DNA from: Lanius collurio | Taxonomy: Eukaryota > Chordata > Aves > Passeriformes > Laniidae | Length of the DNA stretch: 64,000 bases | Direction: 5' to 3' | NCBI GenBank assembly: GCA_020086605.1 | Contig: JACBWW010000041.1 | Span: 1,781,947-1,845,946, forward strand | Part shown: piece by piece, positions 58,794-64,000 of the stretch | Layout of the letters: each line of letters starts with the position of its first letter | Numbering within the stretch: the stretch's first letter is position 1 | Position numbers and translations under genes: made by a program | Notes under the pieces: generated by a model | The model's database searches: none | The model's input: only the letters and a program-made list of their open reading frames with translations | Told to the model about the DNA's origin: nothing

Positions 58794-59998
58794 CTGAAAA
58801 AGCCACATGGGATACATTAAAACCAAGGCAGGAAAATAAAGAAGTTTAGTCAGAGACACTCAAAATAATTTTTGCAGTATTTTCAATTATCAGCAATTTT
58901 GGATGGTGAAAAAAAGAGAAATAGCTCAAGACACTTCTGTAAAAGTAAATTGAAAAAAAAGTCTTAACTTGAGATGATTTATCAGATATAAGAACACCAT
59001 TCTGAAGTCACAGAAAAAAAGCATTTCTCAATATTTTTCATCCATACTGCATAATGCACTTGCAATTGATCAAAGGTATGAACACAGGCACACAGCTGAT
59101 TTGTTCATCCAAACAAAACAACAAAATACACAAGAGAATAAACAAAATAAACACCAAAACATACAAGAGAATCCAATGAGCTTCCTTCATCAGCATGGTT
59201 AACATTTGTACAGAGAGCTGACTTTTAAAGAGGTGTGAAGGTGGGCTCCACAGAGACCACCCTCCTTAAAGGAAGGAGGAATATTCCTCCTGCTGCTTGA
59301 GGGAGAAAAGGTTTCACCTGAGAGCTGATCACTCCCTACTGCTGCCTAGGGGACAGCCATATATATATATATACATATATATAATGAGGGATGGCACAGG
59401 AAAAAAGGGGTTCAGGTAATCCTCTCACAACAAATCTGCTGGAGCACCCAACAGAACAATATTCTGAGGAATAGTTTTAATCTCATTATTTAAAAACATT
59501 AAGTTAAGAGCAGTGACAGGCAGAGGGCTAGGGAGCAACAGCTGCATTTTACAGAAGTTATATTTTCACTGGGCACCAAGTATTTCCCAGTAATAGGTAC
59601 CCCACAGGCCAGGAGGAAGGACTGCATTTGATTTTAGACTGTCCCTGCATGAGAACAGGGATATACACAACAGAACCCAGAAGGGAAAAATTATTTGAGG
59701 GAAGTACAAAGGAATTCCTGAGCTGTGGTTTGCAAAACCCAACTGAAAAAGGAAAATAATCCAGGCTGCTTGCAGGCTCATAAAGGGAGACCTTAGCCCT
59801 GAGCCTGGCCTTGGAGGGGCTGGGTGCCAGCTGTGCCAAAGCTGCTCTGCAGCCACCAGTTCAACCAGTGACAGCAAAACCCAGCCCCAGGAAAGGAGCC
59901 TCAGGTCAGCTCCTGTGAGGAGCTGGGGGCTCACAGGGGCAACAGGAGGGCACAGTGAGGGGGCACACACAACAGCAAGGGGCTGGGAGCTGCTGTAC
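58794..59998 (-). other. CTTN: CTTN intron
   Basis: A 1.2 kb intron with an AT dinucleotide run at 59,359-59,383. Confidence 0.9.
59359..59383. repeat. AT-rich dinucleotide repeat
   Basis: An atatat run with one c interruption. Confidence 0.9.
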
Positions 59999-60109
59999 CT
60001 TTCTGGGACTCGTGCAGCTGCACTTTCTCCTGGTGGTCCCAGCCCAGGGCACACTTGTCCTGTCTGTCTGTCTGCACGCCAAACTTGCCTCCAAAGCCCT
60101 TTACATAAT
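59999..60109 (-). CDS. CTTN: CTTN exon: cortactin repeat 5
   Basis: 111 nt, acceptor aacttcacag, donor gtacag, phase 1 in and out. It encodes (D)[20 protein letters not shown] then [16 protein letters not shown]. It is nearly identical to the mammalian repeat. Confidence 0.96.
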
Positions 60110-60371
60110 CTGTGAAGTTGTCAGAAAATGTTATTGGAATTCATAGCTGTAAACTGCATTTAACAGAAAAAAACAGGAACGTGTTAGGGGATAAACTGCC
60201 CTGTTCATTATACACTCACTCATTTAAGGGGGGCACAGTCTGCACACACACACATTTACCACTAAAAAAAAAAATCTAAACACTCCCACTCAAAAAAACC
60301 CCCACAGACAAAATATTTTTCCCAGGTTTAAAAGGGTCTGAGCTGCTATTTTTAAAGAAGATCATAAAAAC
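60110..60371 (-). other. CTTN: CTTN intron
   Basis: A 262-base intron. Confidence 0.95.
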
Positions 60372-60482
60372 CTTTCTGTGATTCATGTTTTTCCGTTTTG
60401 CCTTGATATTCAAAGCCAACAGCACTTTTATCCACTTTGTCCTTGTCGACACCGTATTTACCACCAAAGCCCTTGGAATAAT
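60372..60482 (-). CDS. CTTN: CTTN exon: cortactin repeat 4
   Basis: 111 nt, acceptor ttatctctag, weak donor gttttt, phase 1 in and out. It encodes (D)[20 protein letters not shown] then [16 protein letters not shown]. Repeat 4 is known to be the main F-actin contact. Confidence 0.96.
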
Positions 60483-61321
60483 CTAGAGATAAGAGGGAAG
60501 AGGTTTGTTTGTAAGTGTTCAGCAACAAAATCATCACCTCAAGAAACTGTGATAATCAGAGCTGCTAGCATTGCATCATGTTTTAAAAGAAGCACTGACA
60601 CCTTCAGTCAAACTTGATTTCAGACACTGAAGTCAGAAATCCTTCAGAATACCTTCCCCAGGATGGAACATAAAATGGCATTTTGCTGGGCAATACCAGC
60701 AGTTCAAGCTGCTTGACCCCTTGGTAAAATTCTGAAGACACTTTTAGCAAAGTGAACTTCCAAACCTGTGTCAGCAACAGCCTGGAGGTTTTTAAACACT
60801 CTCTGCTCCTTGCTAGCATTTCTAGAGTGCAAACATTTCTTTGGGATAAACAGAAAATAGATGGCAAATTGTCCCAATTTTTCAATTAAATGGTCGATTT
60901 TTGATCATATGTGCCTGGAAACCCGACCAGCAACACAAAATATATTAACTCTAAATGCTGCTAACTGATAAATGTTATAATCCACAAACAACTGATTCTT
61001 TTCTAAGCTCTTCTCTGTGGTGGTTAAACTGCTCACAGTCTGAATACTTTGATTTACAGCTTTTCAAAAGGAGCTGTAAAAAACCTTCCAGACAAACCTA
61101 CGTACCCTGGACCATCCCTTAAAACCAGGCAGAACCAATGGGTTTTTTTGGTTTCTTTTTTCAGAAGTCGAGGTTTTCAGCAATGTAAATTTTCCCCAGC
61201 GTTACCTTTCAGCAGGTTGGGAGTGCAAGAGGTGTAAAACATGAGTATTTTACAACATGGCCTATGGGCAGTGCCTACAGCATCAGGGAAGGAGCCTGCT
61301 AACACATGTGTGTCTATTCAC
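60483..61321 (-). other. CTTN: CTTN intron
   Basis: An 839-base intron. Nothing else is seen in it. Confidence 0.9.
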
Positions 61322-61432
61322 CCTTCTGGGAGTCGTGTTTCTCAGTTTTCCCCTGGTAATCAAACCCCACTGCACTCTTGTCCACTCTGTCAGCCTGTAC
61401 TCCGTATTTTCCACCAAAACCACTTGAGTAGT
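61322..61432 (-). CDS. CTTN: CTTN exon: cortactin repeat 3
   Basis: 111 nt, acceptor tcaatgcag, donor gtgaat, phase 1 in and out. It encodes (D)[20 protein letters not shown] then [16 protein letters not shown]. Confidence 0.96.
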
Positions 61433-61955
61433 CTGCATTGAGAGTAAAGCACAACAAAAACAGCATGAAGGCACTTGTCATAGATACAGCACAGCCTAGC
61501 AATTGAGGGGGAAAAACAAGTTATTTCAGAACTGAAGTATTATTAATGCTTTAGCACACAAAATTTGGTTTCATTTTAAACACAAGATAAGCAACCGTCC
61601 TACAGCTTGGGATGGTTCCTATTAAATTTATTCCCTATTTCCAACAGGGTGCAATACAGCAAAGAGCAACTCCCAGTCTTCCTGACATGTCACTTGAATC
61701 TCACTTCAGAAAGAAAATCTCACTTCAGAAAGAAAAAAAAGACTCCTGACAACCCACTATATCCTCGCCTTAAAACCTCATGAAATTGCTCTGAAATTCA
61801 TTTTTTCCTCTCCTGTTCCACCAAACCCACCATTTGATTCCTTGAGAATGTCATGCAGAGGTCTCACTAAGCAAGGTACTTTCCATACAGTGAAAGAATC
61901 TACTCTGTTTTTTATAGAAAATGTGCTCACAGAGGTGACCACCTCCCCACTTTAC
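61433..61955 (-). other. CTTN: CTTN intron
   Basis: A 523-base intron. It has a near-perfect 20-base direct duplication (aatctcacttcagaaagaaa) at about 61,695-61,735. Confidence 0.9.
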
Positions 61956-62010
61956 CTTTTTGGGAGGGATGCTTCTCAGTTTTGCCCTGATATTCAAACC
62001 CAACAGCTGA
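61956..62010 (-). CDS. CTTN: CTTN exon: second half of repeat 2
   Basis: 55 nt, acceptor ctcttccag, donor gtaaag, phase 0 in and 1 out. It encodes [18 protein letters not shown]. Confidence 0.95.
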
Positions 62011-62692
62011 CTGGAAGAGAAATAAAATGACATGTGTGACAGAGTTAGGCATTAGGAGAAAAACTGCACGCACTTCAGAGGACAAAGAGCATGGCAAGTT
62101 CCTGTGCCTTTCCATACTGCTCTGACCTTCTGGACTGGGGGCATAAATAGCTATTTAACTTATGGCCCATATGCATTTACACAGTAATTTAGTGCATGTG
62201 CTCATGGCCAGGGCTTTTGTCCTGCCTTGCCAAGGCAAACTGTACCAGCAGCCACTCCAGTCTGGCCTTGCCAGGCCCAGCAATTCAGTATGACAAAAAC
62301 CCAGCATTTCCATGCAGGGATTGTTAGGGAGTCTTGGAATAGGACAGGAATTATCCTGCCCAGTAGCTCATGTTAAGATACAGGACAAACCAAACCCCTC
62401 CTGCTATAGCCTTCACACTGACCTTGTCAAAGAACACAAAAAAAAAATATTTTACCATCTCTTTTCAGCTTTCTTTTCATCTCATCTCAATTTCCCATGA
62501 GGGATTTTTTCTACTCTGTTTTAAACAGTAATTCATCTCCATAACAGTCAGCATCAGCTTCTGCTAAACTTCAAAAAGAGCAGGAGAGCAGTCCACAACA
62601 GCATCCTAAGGCACTGGAATTTTGCAGTTTTATGCACAAAAGGAAGAAATAAACCACTGTGGGTGGCTGCAGGAGGAGATGAAATCACTCAC
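62011..62692 (-). other. CTTN: CTTN intron
   Basis: A 682-base intron. Nothing else is seen in it. Confidence 0.9.
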
Positions 62693-62803
62693 CTGGTCAA
62701 CTCTATCGGTTTGTACTCCAAACTTGCCACCAAACCCTTTCACTGAATCCACTTGGGAGCAATGCTTAGAAAGTTTGGATTGGTATTCATGTCCAACAGC
62801 TGA
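62693..62803 (-). CDS. CTTN: CTTN exon: second half of repeat 1, first half of repeat 2
   Basis: 111 nt, acceptor tttcttccag, donor gtgagt, phase 0 in and out. It encodes [20 protein letters not shown] then [17 protein letters not shown]. It is offset by half a repeat from the downstream 111-nt exons. Confidence 0.96.
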
Positions 62804-64000
62804 CTGGAAGAAATGGGTGAAGTTCAGAGACAGCAGTTCCACACAGGTCTGTCAGACAAAACACTGCACCAAGCAACTGAGGGGGAGTTTTGTTACCAAC
62901 CTGCACCACTGCCACTCCTCCTGCTGAATCCAACTTCCCTGGAAGTCCCTACTCACCTGGGAAGTCTCCACAAGGATGCTGGCATGCCACCAACCCAGCC
63001 TAGGCAGGGAAGGGACTGCATTTTATGATATTTTATGCCCTGCATTTGCACTTGAAGAAGCACAGGAATGTAAACAAGACAGGTACAGAGGGAGTCTTGA
63101 TGGTGTTCATGCAGAATGTGAAGTGAGTTCCAGGTGAAACACAGCCTTGTGTTCAGGCACCTGTATTTAGGGATCTGCTTTAGCTGACAAATACAACCAA
63201 AGCCAGCTGCCACTGGTTTAGGGAGGCATAAATCAGAATTAGGCATCTTCCTCAAATGCAAAATGGTGTTGAACATGAGGAGATGCACTCCCACCTGTAC
63301 CCCAGCCTGCATCCTGGCCCTGGAAACTGAGCTGAACAGGAGCTGAGCTCCATCCATCCCACCACAACTGGCAGGACACAGGGATATGTAATTACACACC
63401 TGAAGTGCTGCCACACAGCCTTTGCTAGTGTTACACTGACCTAGTGCTAGGGAGCCCTTCCAGCTCCTGGAATTGATGCTGGAGCCTCACACCTCAAGCA
63501 AAGTGCTTTTTCCTTGCCCAGTCCCAACACTGGGAACTGGCCAGAGCCATTCATCAGTTTACCCCAACACTGGATAATCCTGTGCCAGGCAGCTGCACCA
63601 AGGTGAATTATTTTGAGGACACAAGGCACCTGCACACCTGAGTAACTTGGATTTTACAGTGTCTGCACTTCTTCTTCCACACAGGTGCTGGAGGGAACAT
63701 TCCCAGCAGGTAGGGAAGCAAAGCATTAATGGCTGAAGTTACTGCCAGGTAACAGATCAAGGATGGCAACAACAGGACACTGCTTTAACTCAAAAGCATT
63801 ACAAAAGCTGCCTCCTTTTCCTGACTGAAACAATCACACTCTCGTTCATTTTGCAGGTGTTCTGTACTACAGTAACTGTTAAATGTGACAGAAAAGGCTC
63901 CCACCTCCCTTTATTCTTCCCATTATATTTATGGAAAACACAAAGCTCTGAAAATGTTAGAGTTTATGTGGTTTTACATGATCTCCCTTTTGTTCTATCA
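62804..64000 (-). other. CTTN: CTTN intron (3' part), to window end
   Basis: I looked on the - strand for the upstream exon ending in a repeat-1 half (GYGGKFGV...MDK) and did not find it, so it lies beyond the window. Confidence 0.8.

Larger units (their letters stand above)
49375..64000 (-). other. CTTN: CTTN (cortactin) gene, 3' part (gene span)
   Basis: Cortactin binds F-actin through its tandem repeats, binds Arp2/3 through its N-terminus (outside this window) and binds SHANK, N-WASP and dynamin through its C-terminal SH3 domain. Thirteen exons on the - strand join without phase error into 457 codons plus a stop. They run from the second half of repeat 1 through repeats 2 to 6 and the final half repeat, then a charged helical segment, the Pro/Ser/Thr/Tyr-rich regulatory region and the SH3 domain. 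The 5' exons, with the acidic Arp2/3-binding region and the first half of repeat 1, lie beyond base 64,000. The gene is convergent with SHANK2, about 8.7 kb apart, as in human. Confidence 0.95.

Noticed and set aside
1..64000. tRNA, rRNA, CRISPR arrays, bacterial operons
   Set aside because: Nothing with a cloverleaf, rRNA similarity or regularly spaced repeats was seen. The only tandem array with long units is the LTR minisatellite, which has no spacers.

Overview
The window is nuclear DNA of a vertebrate, almost certainly a bird. It holds short coding exons in long AT-rich introns with GT-AG borders. The proteins match vertebrate SHANK2 and cortactin (CTTN), and CR1 retroposon 3' ends of the avian type are present. 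A songbird is possible but not proven from sequence alone.

Layout. Bases 1 to about 40,700 carry the 3' part of SHANK2 on the + strand: eight coding exons (1,153 residues plus stop) from the second half of the PDZ domain through the proline-rich region to the C-terminal SAM domain, then a long 3' UTR. Two of these exons are microexons of 9 and 21 nt. Bases 40.7 to 49.4 kb are intergenic. Bases about 49,380 to 64,000 carry the 3' part of CTTN on the - strand: thirteen coding exons (457 residues plus stop) from the middle of cortactin repeat 1 to the SH3 domain, with a 1.7 kb 3' UTR. The 5' ends of both genes lie outside the window.

The two genes stand tail to tail and their products bind each other. 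SHANK2 (also called CortBP1) has a KPPVPPKP motif at 27,296-27,319 that is the ligand type for the cortactin SH3 domain, which is encoded at 51,084-51,220 and 51,487-51,558. Both are actin-linked scaffold proteins of synapses and the cell cortex.

Mobile DNA. The 17 kb SHANK2 intron between the 21-nt microexon and the next exon holds a decayed PIF/Harbinger DNA transposon with its two genes convergent. One is a + strand Myb/SANT-like accessory protein whose 288-codon main exon is still open. The other is a - strand HARBI1-like DDE nuclease broken by stops, frameshifts and changed catalytic residues. In the intergenic region, 45,632-47,184 is a 1.55 kb LTR-type element with 13-bp imperfect inverted ends and a 5-bp target duplication (AGGGG). 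It carries a minisatellite of about 48-bp units. CR1 pieces, older LINE-like traces and several microsatellites make up the rest.

The most useful leads are the two-gene Harbinger copy with an unevenly preserved gene pair, the GC donor of the CTTN exon for repeat 6 (an exon skipped in known mammalian isoforms), the SHANK2 microexons, and the LTR element with its internal minisatellite.
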